DNA of 64,000 nucleotides, from assembly GCF_019399895.1 (NCBI RefSeq), contig NC_091864.1:1528001-1592000 (forward strand), written 5' to 3'. Positions within the stretch are counted from its first letter, which is position 1. Every line of letters starts with the position of its first letter. Both the position numbers and the translations under genes were made by a program. This document shows, one piece after another, positions 37,350-49,160 of the stretch. The notes beneath the pieces are model-generated. The model did not search any database. It saw only the letters and a program-made list of their open reading frames with translations, and was not told the origin of the DNA. Source of the DNA: Cardiocondyla obscurior (Eukaryota; Arthropoda; Insecta; Hymenoptera; Formicidae).

Positions 37350-38266
37350 AGGTGTGTGATGCTGGCACCCCCAAATTAAGATTTTTTTTTTAATCAAGTT
37401 GCATTCGTTAGTCCACGTATGTTCAATAAAAAATTTTATTTGTCTACCTTTATAAAAAAATTATTAAAAAAAATTTTTTTCTTTAGTACCAGTACTCCAC
37501 GATACAATTTCTTCATTTTTTGAGTGCCATACGTTTGTCCATCGTTTTTCCACGTATGTCCAACTAAAAATTTTATTTGTCTAACTTCTGAAAAGAAGTT
37601 ATATCTAAATTAAAAAATTAAAACCATATTCAGGGTGTCCCAAATAATGTGTCGCTCTCAAAGACTATGGGTAGGAAATTGGAATTAAAGACTAAAGTCA
37701 AATACAATAAAAAAAATTTTTAATAGTTTTCGTGAAAAAAATTAATTTATGTACGCGTAAGAGCGACATGAAAACTGCGTGCGAGTGAGCGCGACAGGCG
37801 AATGGCGCCGCGTCTGTCGCGCTCACTCACGCGCTTCCTTACGCTTACATAAATTAATTTTTTTCTTTAAAATTATTGAGAGTTTTTAAAAATTGTATTT
37901 GACTTTTCGTCTTCAATTCCAATTTCCTACTCATAGTCTTTGGGAGAGACACATTGTTTGGAACACCTTGTATATAATTTTAATTTTTTAACTTACATAT
38001 AACGTTTTTTTAAAAGTCAGACAAATAAAATTTTTAGTTGGACATACGTGGACAAACGATGGACAAACGTATGACACTCAAAAAATAAAGAAATTGTATC
38101 GTGGGGGTACTGGTACAAAAAAAAATTTTTTTCTTAAATAATTTTATTTTATAAAGGTGAACAAATAAAATTTTTTATTGGACCTACGTGGATAAACGAT
38201 GGACAAACGAATGCAACTTGATTAAAAAAAAAAATCTTAATTTGGGGGTGCCAGCATCACACACCT
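37350..38266. mobile_element. Long-TIR foldback transposon, Mutator-like by target duplication
   Basis: 917 bases bounded by a perfect 9-bp duplication, CATCTGCAA. The termini are AGGTGTGTGATGCTGGCACC and its complement. The inverted arms run about 280-295 bases each (37350-37630 and 37971-38266) and surround a nested C-type MITE. Each arm contains two diverged copies of a unit with CCACGTATGT and AAATTTTATTTGTCTA; the outer left unit has lost a TGTCCATCGT-like segment kept on the right. There is no transposase frame. Assignment to the Mutator superfamily rests on duplication length and long inverted repeats, so it is inference. Confidence 0.88.
37631..37970. mobile_element. Foldback MITE, subfamily C, nested
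   Basis: 340-base palindrome starting CAGGGTGTCCCAAATAATG and ending GTTTGGAACACCTTG. It is inserted near the centre of the larger foldback element. The flanks are TT on the left and TA on the right, so the TA duplication is imperfect. The arms differ from A and B, but the apex contains GTGAGCGCGACAGGCGAATG and GCGCC as in the others. The left stem reads AAGAGCGACATGAAAACTGC. Confidence 0.93.
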
Positions 38267-38275
38267 CATCTGCAA
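38267..38275. repeat. Target-site duplication, right
   Basis: CATCTGCAA, the exact partner of 37341-37349. Confidence 0.9.
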
Positions 38276-41200
38276 TCACTTTTTATTTCCCTACATGCGT
38301 CCGTTTCTCTACAGATTTTTTAAATTGCAATGTTAAACCGCGTCTTTCGTACGGATAATTTTTTAAAGCTCTTCCTAAAAAAAAAAAAATATATGCAGAC
38401 GCGAAATAATAGCTTCTTTCGAATGGAAGATTTATTGATTTCACAGGAAATTGGCAGGATCGATGGAAATTTCGTTATCGCAGTTACAGCATTTGGGACG
38501 TCAGGCGGAGTGTTACGCGACGTGTGATCGTACTTGATCTTAATTTTCAGTGCATGGCCGACATTAACTTCCAATCATGTTCGCGTCAGTATTTGCCGAT
38601 TCCCGAAGTCCGTCTCACCCTTCGAGAGGTACATACATAACGCCCCTTTGATGGACGCGGTATCTATAGCGCATCCCCCGCCGTGACTCAGCCATGTGTA
38701 CTTAAGGAATCGACGCCAAATATAATTACCGGTTTCGTCCGTTTGCCCATGGCAAACACACCCCTAGCTAATACAGTCAAACACATTCGCCACCGTCGCC
38801 TCCTCTCCTCCGCTCGGTCGTCCTCAAACCTTCGCCTGCAGCAGCATCGTGCAATATGTCCGCCCTAAATTGGACCGTTGTTCCTCGCTCATATTTGCAG
38901 TGCAAAACGATAGTGCGGCGACTCGTAACACCGGATGCTGTGTCGCGTTGTAAATTAATGCTAAAGTCACCTTAGTGAGGACGGAAGAAAACGAGACGAG
39001 ATCGAAAACTTTCTTGCATTACCATAAAATTGTTCGTGAAAAAAAAAGAAAGAAAAAAAAAAAAATTTAATGCTTTTAGAAAGTAATATTCCGAGGAATG
39101 CACATCGCGAAGTCACAGTTAAAGTTTTGGCCTAGTTTTTCGATGACTAATAATTAACGACACAGTTACGTTTCGTTTAAGGAAGAGAAAATTCTCCGCT
39201 TTTTAAAAGGTAACTTTCTCCGCGAATATAATTACACGTGAGATTCCCTTCATTTAACGTCTCACGATTTTTACGCATAAAACGATTGCAAAGATGACGC
39301 TTGACGCCAAGAGCTTTCTTTTCCTTCTTTGTGATTTCTTGTCGTGCCTTATCTCGCTTCGTGGCTCAGACGAATCGCAGATAGTAAAATTCGTTATTGT
39401 AATGAAAAAGAAACATAAAATCCCGAAAATAAAAGCCGAGGCGTCAGTGATACGTAAAATTATCTTTATTAACTCCGCGAGGAATGCAAATTTCATTAGA
39501 TTGTATCCCAGATTTTTCGCCGCGTTATACTTATTTTAATTAGCACTTTCCTTCCCTTTCTCTTTTGTCTCCCTTTGCCTTTTCTCCTGCACAGTTCTAA
39601 AATATATCACGACGTTCGGATGTTTTAGCTGAGGGGACAGTAAATAAACACGAAGTCCGCGTTTCGGGAATAAAGGCCGGATCCTCCGACGTTTAACGCG
39701 ACCGCGCGCTATAACGTTAAGTCTTTGGAATTGGAATAATTCGCGAGTTTCTAATTATAATCAAGTTTCGACTGTCGCGGGACCTGTTATGTGTTAAAGC
39801 GAGGCGTCTGGAGGTAGAAATTTGCAGAAGATATTCCCATCAGATGCCATTATTCCAGTCGCATATACTTAACGGTGCGTTTCCGCCGCCAACAACATTT
39901 TCCACCCCCCCCCTCCTCCCCTTGCGGCCCCAGACCCCAGTTCATCCCCGCTTTCTCTCTGATCTCCCTCGTTCTCGCGACGACGGCATTTTCAGCACGT
40001 GCTTGACTTAAGCGCAATTTAATGTGGTTTAAGTTCGCGGAAAAGGAGGCGAGAGGGGTGGGCGAGGGGGGGGGAAGGGTGAGACCCGGCGACGGAAACA
40101 AGTTGCCGCGCCTAATCAAGCCTCGCTTTAACCCCGCCGGGGCCACCGTCTCTCTCCCCGAGAGACGTTGCGAACTACTTGTCCAACTAATAATCGCAGA
40201 GGATTCCCAAACTGAAACTTCCGCCGCGCGAAGCGATGTGTCTACCGACTTCTCGGGGGTGTTTAGCGCTAACGGGTGGCTCGGAATCCCAGCCGAACGC
40301 GCGCGCGAGGAGGGAGGGAAGGGCTATGGTTAAGATGCTGAGATGCTTCACGTCGCGAAGCTAACCGAGCGAAAGCATGTTTGCAATTGAAATTACGATA
40401 CTGTCATGTAATTTTCTTCTCGGCTTGGGTCCCGCGTTATATTTATGGCTTAGTGCTGGACAGTTTTGCTGGACAGCCACGAGATAAACCACGAGCTGGC
40501 CAGCGGTCAGTTTAGATAACGGTTAGGCTCAATTTTCACTCGAGTATTATATCGCGTAATTGCGCTTCAGTGTCTCGATTGCGCTCTATTGTATTTCTTG
40601 TATTACATCGTGTTACGTATTTATTGCGCTGCATATTCATAACGCCGGTTTCAATTTTATCATTAATTATCATTAATTAAGCTACTAGCTATTTGTTTAA
40701 TATGTTTTGACTGTATTTCATAGTACCGTCGAATACATCGGCTGCATAATTTTTCGTTACTTTCGATAATATACGTTTTGTTACACGCGATATCAATTAA
40801 TTGGACCAGAATCGCGAGCGATCTACGGATAACAATATATTTTGGTATAAAATTTATTTATAAATTATTTATAAAGTCTCCTTTTTAATTGTGCACAATT
40901 TATATTAAAATTTTAAATAAAATTTTTTTTATAACTTTTCTCTCTCTTTTTTATTATTTTTTTTTTTTTTTAATTTTTAATGTACAGAGAAAATTGTTCT
41001 TGAGGAACGATGGCGTTTTCGTGAAATTATTATTACGCGAATCATTAATTATTTCCGCCGTAGCAACTATTGCAACTGATTCGCTTTAGAAAGGAGAAAA
41101 ATAGAGTTTCCAATTGCGATATCTGCGCTCGATATTTTGCTTTATATTTCGTTGTAACATCGATATGTTCAGCGCATATGTGTCGCGTAGCTCTATAATA

Positions 41201-44200
41201 ACTTTATTAAACGATGATCCGATATCACGCTCGCGGAATAACGACGTTATCTCCGTGCATTCGATGTAATCACGCAGGCCGGGGGAGTTTGATAAAGCGA
41301 TCGTTGATTAGGAAGCGAAGACGGTGTCGCTCCTCCCCGCGTGCAGCACCGCTCGCGAATGAAAAGAAAATCCAGACAAATTTATTTCTATTTCACGTTG
41401 GACCACTCGGTCGGATATATATGAGCGATCCAGTTTTGTTTATCAGAACCCAGTTTGATACAATACTTTGCTTTTCGCTCGGCGCGCTCTCGTTTTCGCG
41501 CACGCTAAATGAACGTGTAATATAACGCCCATTTTCGGCTGCGAATAAAACGAGATTGAATATTTTTAATAACCCGTAGCAACAATGGTTGTAATCAATA
41601 TTTGAAGTACACCGCTAATTCACGCGCGTATAAAAATATCTAAATGCGATTTAATTAAGTTGCATTAAAAGAAATAAAAATAAAACGATATCTTTCCGAG
41701 TGACTTCGTCAACCAGTAATGGCAGTACCAACCAGTGCGATTTTGCTGTAAATATCGCGATCGAGTTACGCGTATTACGATCGTTGCCGCGTGTGAGCGA
41801 TCTGTCACGTCCGGACGCCCGATCTCGTTGCTATTCAACTAGTTTTTAATCGATGCACGTATTCCCGCTGTCTCCGTCTTGAAGCGAAACCCCGTCGCAG
41901 ATGCCCCCCTTGACTTCCGACAAATTTATTCTCACTTCATGCCCACTTCCCGATAAATATCGATTCCCGGGGCAGACCTCTCGGCCCCGATATAATCGCG
42001 TTACTTCGGAAGAGTCCGCCACGTCGCGTGCCTGCCGTTCTTCTTATTTGTCTTGTCCGCCCGCTCGCGAAAGGAAGCGTTTCTACCCGCCGCCCGCCGG
42101 AAAAGGGGGAACTGAATATCTCCTAAAGCCGAATTTATACGGCTCTTTTCGAAGCCGCATTAAGACGAATCGTTCGTCGTGCAAACGCGTTGAAAAAGAA
42201 ATTGGTTTTTTTATTTCGCCATGTCTTACCGCTCTAAAACAGAATTCGGCGCAGTTTCGCGAGCGTTTTGCAGTAATTAAATTAAAACAAATTTTTTTTT
42301 TAACCCACGCCCGCGGGATATAAAGTTTCTATTTTAATTCTCAGGTACGTTTATCCGTGCGTGTCACGTTAAATCATCTGTCGCGACTCCGGAGTTTCGC
42401 GACTGCGAAACACGGGAAAATAAGAAACTCCTGTCGCGCCGTCGCGAGTGATTATTTTTATGAAAATATTTCTCTTCGGTTTCGCCCGGCTCATCCGGTA
42501 TGATCGTCGAGGGTAAACCGTGTAAATTCGGCTTAACGGACAGCCGTAGGGGAAGACGGAGGTACGGGTGCGCACGTGAAATACAGCGCGAAAGCGTGCG
42601 GGCGCGGGTGGCGAGGGGGGCAAACGGGAACGATGGAATTTGATATCGTGCACAGGGTCGAGAAAATAAAGTGGAAAAATTCCATCTGGTCAGACGCACC
42701 GGGTTTTCGCTTGCTGGGGAAACGAAAGAGGGATAAAGAAGAAGGTACAACAGGGAAGACTCGGGATACCCAATACACCGTCTCGATTCGCACACGAATA
42801 TGAAAGGGCGCGATTTACGGGGTGAAAGCGAGATGTACGGCGGCCTTCCTGTAAAATCGAGTGTTTCGAATAGCCAGACAAATAACGCGGGGAAAAAGAT
42901 GAAGATTTCGATATCCGCGATTAATTTGTATTCGACGTATACGAAAAGATGTGCGTAATACGACAATTGTAACGTAATAATTAATAATTTTGCCGGAAAG
43001 TTCATTAGTCAAATTGACCTCCGTATATGAACCTACATTTGTCGCGCTTCGCGATTATAAATTTATTGATTTGTATTCGAGAATTCGGCCGCGACTAGCA
43101 CCGTCTTTTTCCGCCGTTTTTTTATATATTTTTTAATTTTTTTATTCTCTCCGCGCCGTGATGTCGCTGTGTCTCCGGCGGTTTCGCGAGGCGGTAAAAA
43201 GCGTTAAACGACAAAGCAGACTGGCCCGCGGTTCAGACAGCAGACGAGCCAGGTCGTCGTCGTTCTCGTCGCGCCGTCATCGTCTCTCTTCTCGTCTGGG
43301 ACCCCGCTTTCTCCGTTCTACCTCGCTCTCGCGCGCGCGTTCTTGGCGAAATTAAAAACATTCACTTCCGCGAAAGAAACACGAAACCGTGGACGACCCC
43401 TCTCATAAGCCCGGGACATATTTCGCGGGGGCGTGCCGGGACGGGGCAGCGGAAGACGAGTAAAAAGCTCGCCGGAGCGGAAGAAGGCTGCTGGGGTCTA
43501 GCGGGAAGCCCCTCGTGTCCGCGTCTGGGATGTATAGCCTCGTGCCGTCCGTGGGAACAAAAAGCAGTTCCGTCAAGATGAGAGGGAGAACGTGGGAGCG
43601 GGACCGACTTGCAGAAATTAATTCGCGATGTTTCGTCCCGCCACAAGAATATCGGCGAGGTAATGCGCTAACTGTTGCCGACGTGCGTTTCTCGAATTAT
43701 GGACACAAGAACGAATCGGTATAAAGCGTACTTGTAACGTTCAGCATTTAACAATTTTGAGAAAGTTAAACTGCGATTTAAGCTCGAAAATAAAATATGT
43801 AAATTATATTTAAAAAAAAAAGAGCGCGAGGAAAATTTTAATTAATTAATTTTGTAGAATTAATTTTTATTATTTTTATTTTGGGATTTTTAATATCGTT
43901 ATTACGCTTGGACGTTGTTTTTTTTTTTTTTTTTTTTTTTTTTCGAGAGTATTGCATGTTCTCAGAGACTTATAAGAGCCGGGCTGTATGCGCTATTCGG
44001 CAGGAGGGGAACCGTAAGTAGATTACGCGACTGTGTAATTGAATGACCACTCTAAATGCCCTGACCGCTAATTAAGAAAGCAATTCCGATCGATTATCCC
44101 GTTCGACATCGATACGCGATATTCACCATCGCAACCTTCGTGATCCACTCTTCCGCCAATGTAACTCGCCACGGTACACGATCGCAGGAGATCGAGGGGG

Positions 44201-44584
44201 TTGCACCCTCGCCTCTTCCCCCTGCTAACCTTCCCACCCCTCTTAAGTCTGTTATCAGCGAATTCCAGCCGCGTCGTAGGCTGGCGCATGGCTAACTGCT
44301 CCGATTATTGCCGGTGGTGTAACCTTCGATTAAAATGAACCCTCCTCCTCGGGCTTGTTTAACGGTGCCGTTATTCCGTCGTTCACTCAGCGAAAGCAAG
44401 ACGCATTTTTCTACGAGTACACTATCGCAACGGGGAACTTCGACAATTGCTAATCAAGCGCTCGATAGCGAAGAAAACGCGCGACGGTCTTTCAAATTTT
44501 CCTACATTGTTTTTTTTTAAATATATTAGAAGAAATACGCGCGCTATTTTTTAAGAGACCGAAATTATAAACGACGAAAAAAAA
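38276..44584. other. Non-coding sequence, no gene recognised
   Basis: AT-rich blocks lie at 39000-39250 and 40560-41200. An A/G patch is at 39039-39066 and a run of about 26 T at 43918-43943. The long antisense frame at 42364-43005 (213 codons) overlaps several other frames and shows no domain. CpG-rich pieces lie at 42500-42850 and 43150-43700. Confidence 0.45.
43918..43943. repeat. Poly-T tract
   Basis: About 26 uninterrupted T residues between AT-rich and unique sequence. Simple sequence, or the tail of an old minus-strand retroposition. Confidence 0.9.
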
Positions 44585-44599
44585 AATGATGCGACTTAC

Positions 44600-44639
44600 C
44601 AATCTGCACAGCAGCGGAGTTGAAGATTTCTGCCGGTGA
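44600..44639 (-). other. Candidate 40-bp microexon (distant copy)
   Basis: The minus strand reads TTTTATGTTACAG, then 40 bases, then GTAAGTCGC. It is nearly identical to 1230-1269 over exon and splice sites. It begins in phase 0 if joined to the 109-bp exon at 45156-45264, giving SPAEIFNSAAVQI plus one extra base. Expression is unknown. Confidence 0.4.
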
Positions 44640-44733
44640 CTGTAACATAAAAGAAAATATTAATGTAGTTTACATGTCAATTAATTCATGAGATTAATAA
44701 AGAAAAAAAATTTTTTTTTTAATTTATACTTAC

Positions 44734-44830
44734 TTAAAAGTTGCTCCGCCGATGCAGGATGCCTATCCGAGGCCTGCTCCTCCTCTCAGATGGGACGTGA
44801 CGAGCCATCCTTCCGCGCACAAGTAACTCG
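44734..44830 (-). pseudogene. Exon-like segment with in-frame stop, 44.7-kb copy
   Basis: Homologous to 45156-45264 but with TAG in the corresponding frame (GGATAGGCATCC), the same stop as in 1387-1480. It ends at a strong donor GTAAGTATA (44725-44733 region). The upstream boundary is unclear. It is more similar to the 1.4-kb copy than to its neighbour at 45.2 kb. Confidence 0.35.
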
Positions 44831-45155
44831 CGAACGCGTCCGGGTGAAGCTACAATCGCGAAAATTACTTAACAAATTTTTCGACACTCCCGAATAAAAA
44901 AGAATCGTAAAAAAACGCCCGGTAACTATCGGCAGCCCCGAACGACCGACGAACCGGCTGCTGTTCGTAAAATTACTGTTATCGGCGTGCGGCACTTTTT
45001 TTCACTCAACGATGCGAAGCAGCGGAGTTTCTCTTGATCTGTAACATAAAAATTACAAAATTACATTGTAGATATTTTATCTAATTAAATAAAAGAATAA
45101 AAAAATATTATAAAAAATCTAAATCATTAATTTATAAAGAGAAATTGAAACTTGC

Positions 45156-45264
45156 CTTCTGGGTTGCTCCGCCGGTGCAGGATACCCTTCCTGGGCCTCC
45201 TCCTCCTCTCAGACCTCCCGTCAGGGTGACTAGCTTCCTCTCAGATTCGTCCTCGCACTGATCC
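45156..45264 (-). CDS. Candidate internal coding exon of an unrecognised gene
   Basis: On the minus strand, CTTTTTGTTTGCAG precedes a 109-base segment followed by GCAAGT, a GC-type donor. Only one of three frames is open. It uses the first base to finish a prior codon and then gives 36 residues, beginning DQCEDESERKLVTLTGG, then a glycine-rich stretch (LRGGGG), then RVSCTGGATQK, ending exactly in phase at the donor. Two diverged copies (44734-44830, 1387-1480) have a shared stop, so this may be the functional ancestor. I do not recognise the family. The neighbouring 40-bp microexon could follow in frame. A chance open frame is possible at this length. Confidence 0.33.
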
Positions 45265-48200
45265 CTGCAAACAAAAAGCCCAGATAATTAGTTAAAACTT
45301 CGCGAGTCTACGCAACACGCGTAAGGATATCACTTACTTTAAGGAAAGGAAACGTAACCACACGTGCTCTCCTCTATTCAGCGTCGGTTTTTCCCCTTTA
45401 ACGTACCGTTAGCCCCCGTTATATCCCGTTGCCTTAAACTTTACGGGACGGTATTTGAATTTCACCCCTCTTTCAAATTATACGCCGTATATTTCGAGAG
45501 AGTTGAACGTGCCGATATCTCTTTCGCGCTACTTCAGAAGTGGCGAAGTTTCGAAAGGGAAGAGAAAAAAAAAAAAAATATAAAAAAAATAGAAGAAGAT
45601 TCACCGTCGTCGGGTCAATCTTTTGATTCACGTTTACGGAATCGACATAAGCTGCTAATGATGTAGAGACTGAAAAGAGGGGGGGAAAAAAAAAGAACGA
45701 AAGGGAAAAAAAACGCGGTTTATTACACGCTCTACTACCGAGTTCGCGCGTTTGTACGTCGGATGCACGGGATTCTGGAGCGAATACGATACGTGAGGGC
45801 ATCCGAGCAGCTTCAAGTTGTTCATATTCGCGACCGCGGCTGTTGATATTACTCGACCTGGGGCCGCCGTTACCGGAAGCATTCGTTGCCCCGTGCGTAT
45901 CGCATTGTTCCGGAAGTTAGCTCATAACAGCCGTTTTCGCGAAACCCGGCGAAAGCCGCAAAGTCAAAGCACCCACCGATCGACTGCCCAGCCCTCCCTT
46001 TCGCCCTTCCGCCGGTGCGAAATGCAAGAACACGCGAGCGGCCCCATAGATGCCCGCCGTGGGAAAAAGGACGTAGGAATGCGCTATCGAATCTAGAACT
46101 ATGTAACGGCTGGTCTTTGCATGTGGCCTTCCTGATCGATTCCGCGCAACGGAACTGCAGTTTCGAGCAGGTGCACTGACCGACGCGAGCGCGCGCGCGC
46201 ACCCTCTCGCCTACCATTCCTTATGCACGAGCGGCGTCGGTGTCTTTGTGGAAAGTTTCCTCGGGCACACAAAGTGCATTATCAATTATTACGGGCACCC
46301 TGATAGCGTTATTGGCCGACGCTTGATAGCGGCACTGCATACTGTCGGCGGGACTATTATTATTGATCGCAGCTCCTTACTGCGAGGCGCGACGATCCGG
46401 CTTCAAATTCGCGTCTGGTTTTAATAAACGACGACGACGACTTTCCGTCGTTCCGACGACGAGACCGAGTCTCCGCACGCGCATGTAATTAATTCCGCGG
46501 AACTCTCTCTCTCTCTCTCTCTTTCTCCCGGGCAGTACCCAAAGTTTTCCCCGCAGTTATAACGGAAGAGATCGGATACGTTATTCGGCAAACGGATCTT
46601 TTTTACCGCGATCCACGAATTTCTTGTACTTTACGGATTCAACGGGTTGTTTGTTGTATGCCTCGTTAATGCCCGAGACCCGGCCGCCGCTTCCGGGAAA
46701 ATCATTTAACCGATCGGACGAGTCTGACTTTCTTAAATATTTGATCCCCTCGGCTAACCAACCTTCGCTTCACCCACGATTCCGTGCCGCTGCCGTTATT
46801 TCAGTCGAGAGTACCGGCCGCCCGTATCGTGCCAAAACGGAAGAGGCCGATGGATATGCTAAAAAGCGGACTAAGTACGTAAGATGATTATTGTATGAAT
46901 TCACAACGGGCAGGTCCTCCTCCTCCTCCTTTCGGAAATCGCGTTCTCAGCTCTCCGTACCGCTTCCGGTACCGCCTTCGCTATCCTCGGCCGCGAGTTG
47001 AACGAAAGTTGAATTCAAATTGTTATTTTAATATTTATCACCTCCCTCGCGAATCCCTCGGCAGAGCCCGTCCGAGAACTGCAATCCACCTGGGCGGCGT
47101 AGTCCTCCCGGAAAAATGCTAAACGCCCGGCTTAGCGCCTCAATATTTCAGCGTGGTTTCAACCGCCGTATAAACCGCTCGTCGGCCATTCATCAGGCAG
47201 AGCAAAGAGAAAAGGGGCGGGCAAGGTGGACGGGGGAAGAAAAGGGTCAGCTAAATTAATTGTTTAGTATTGACACTTGTAATACCGGAATTAACTCTAC
47301 GTTGAATTTACCGTTGCGAATTTTTAATATCGAACGAACGTTAGACCGGGATTGTGGACGTAACTAGCTCGGATCAGTGCTCGCCGCGAACAACGCAGAA
47401 TGAATCTCGATGGCGCCGATAATGCCGCGGTGGTAATTAGCCAAATAATTGAACGCGGACTCATTCGGCGCGACGGAAAACGCCGACCCGTTACCGGTGA
47501 TTTTCATCGGGTACCCACGCGAGAAAGAACACAACTGAATAATTGGTCAAGGACAATTAAATCCCGGTCCCTCCCCCGTTAATTGCCGCGCTGACGATAA
47601 ACATCGCCGTGCAAATATCGCCGGTGGTTTTACGCGCGCGCCTTTTCATCCCGCCGTTTTCGCGCAATCCGTGGGGCCTCGATAACCGCACGCGGCCCGG
47701 GTGATGGTATTTCATCACGTCGTAAATCGCACGTCGTGCATTCTGACGCGCGCGAACGAATATTTTCAGCGCATTTCGGAAGGAAGCCTCCGTCAATCGT
47801 ATCATCCGGCTGAATTTATCTCCGGCACGCAACCGCGAATAAACATGTTCCGCAATCGGGCGGGCGGCGTCGTCAAAATCGACCGAACGGATATTTACAT
47901 TTGAACGGCGGAAGTGAATTTCATTTCGGCCGATAATAATTAGCAGCGAATCGAGAAGGGATGAACGAAATTAACGGGAGTCGACACATTTACGGAGAGA
48001 ATAAAAAATTAAAATAAACTAATTTTAATTCTATCTTAAAAAAATTCGTGTGACGCGTAAATTAGATGTTAATTGTTATTGCTTAAAAACCGACGAAGAA
48101 AAACCGAAAAGAATGTTCGAATCTCATAAATTGCTAACGCGGCGAATTGTATACTTTTCCGATCAAAAGACATCGCGCTCGTTTTTTACGAGCGAAGTGT

Positions 48201-48540
48201 TTTTAGGGATACGCGCATTTTTATCGAATAGAATCGAATTTCGAGCCCTGTCGTCCCGGCCTTTCGAGTGATATATCTATTCGGCGCCACTTCAGCGAAT
48301 TTATACTAATTAATCTCGTCAGCGGATACACGTTTATTTCAACCATATTCGAAATTAGCACGAACATCTCCGTTCAGTGTACTCTCGCGGGATTATTTTC
48401 ACGAGCGGTGCTCATTGATCGTAAATACCTTTTCGTTAATACGTCAATAGTTTCTGTAATTATATTGCGCCCTGGAAGGACGTCTTAGCGACTGTCAATT
48501 ATTGTAACGCTAGTCCCCGTAGTCGTTTAACAAGTCATTA
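45265..48540. other. Non-coding sequence, no gene recognised
   Basis: A-rich patches are at 45565-45595 and 45682-45712. A (CT)n run is at about 46503-46522. The frames present are short and overlap on both strands. Confidence 0.45.
46503..46522. repeat. (CT)n microsatellite
   Basis: About ten CT units followed by TTTCTCCC. Confidence 0.9.
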
Positions 48541-49160
48541 GCCGTGGGATACGTCCTTGAGTTACCACCGATACCTTTGACCACCGTTACGCCCGGGGAA
48601 TGCCGAAGGAGCGACTGTAAATTTCGCAGGAAGCGTTATCGAGCTGGCGGGAAAAGTTGTCGAACTCGCGAGGGAGTCTCGCTGCGCGACGAGTTGCGCG
48701 CGAGTTTGCTAATTATTTCGCGCGCGCGTGAGAGACCCGCTGCCGCGAGCTCGCGAAGCCGCGCCCGAAGAAAAGGGCATGTGCGATCGAGGCGACGGGT
48801 CAGATCGTTGGCTGGCAGACTCGCGACAAAGGCTAATTGCGAGGCGCGGGCGAACCGCGTTGCAAACGGGAACAAGCCCATATTACGTCGGAACACACAG
48901 TCGACCGCCGCTGCGTGTCCCTCCACCCTCCCTGCTCTCACCCTTTTCCCTCTGCCACGTTGGCCGCCCTTGGTCTCTCGCTCCCTCGCTCGCCGAAACT
49001 GAGATGATCGAAATCGCGCGCTCGGAAGCGCGTCTCGTCGTGGTCGGCGGCGATCCGACGACGGTCTACAAACACCACGATCCACGGCTCGGTTCATCGC
49101 ACTTCGTCACGGTCTCGTGCGCGTTGCACGCACCCACGGCAACTCGGTGGACCAGGTAAA
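48541..49160. other. CpG-dense block, possible promoter or first exon
   Basis: Very rich in CG dinucleotides, with long open frames on both strands that reflect base composition more than coding. On the plus strand a GGACCAG followed by GTAAAC at 49155 could be a donor ending a first exon. No TATA or strong TCAGT initiator was found. No protein domain is recognised in any frame. Confidence 0.25.

Larger units (their letters stand above)
44585..45045 (-). repeat. Duplicated exon-bearing unit, copy 3
   Basis: Similar to 1217-1700 along its length: the microexon with its splice sites, the exon-like segment with the shared TAG, and the GACCGACGAACCGGCTGC block (here about 44945-44962) occur in the same order and spacing. 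On the minus strand it starts near TTTTATGTTACAG followed by ATCAAGAGAAACTCCGCTGC, a degenerate relative of the microexon. Its presence 43 kb from the other two copies means either a cluster spread over a huge gene or a dispersed family. Confidence 0.75.

Noticed and set aside
37350..38266. Possible CRISPR-like or regulatory inverted-repeat array
   Set aside because: The repeats form one large inverted pair with a target duplication, which is explained by transposition.
42364..43005. 213-codon minus-strand frame
   Set aside because: No domain, overlapping open frames on both strands, and it ends in AT-rich sequence. Not supported as a gene.
48544..49159. Frames of 143-153 codons on both strands
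   Set aside because: Arginine-rich products in several phases at once indicate CpG composition rather than coding.
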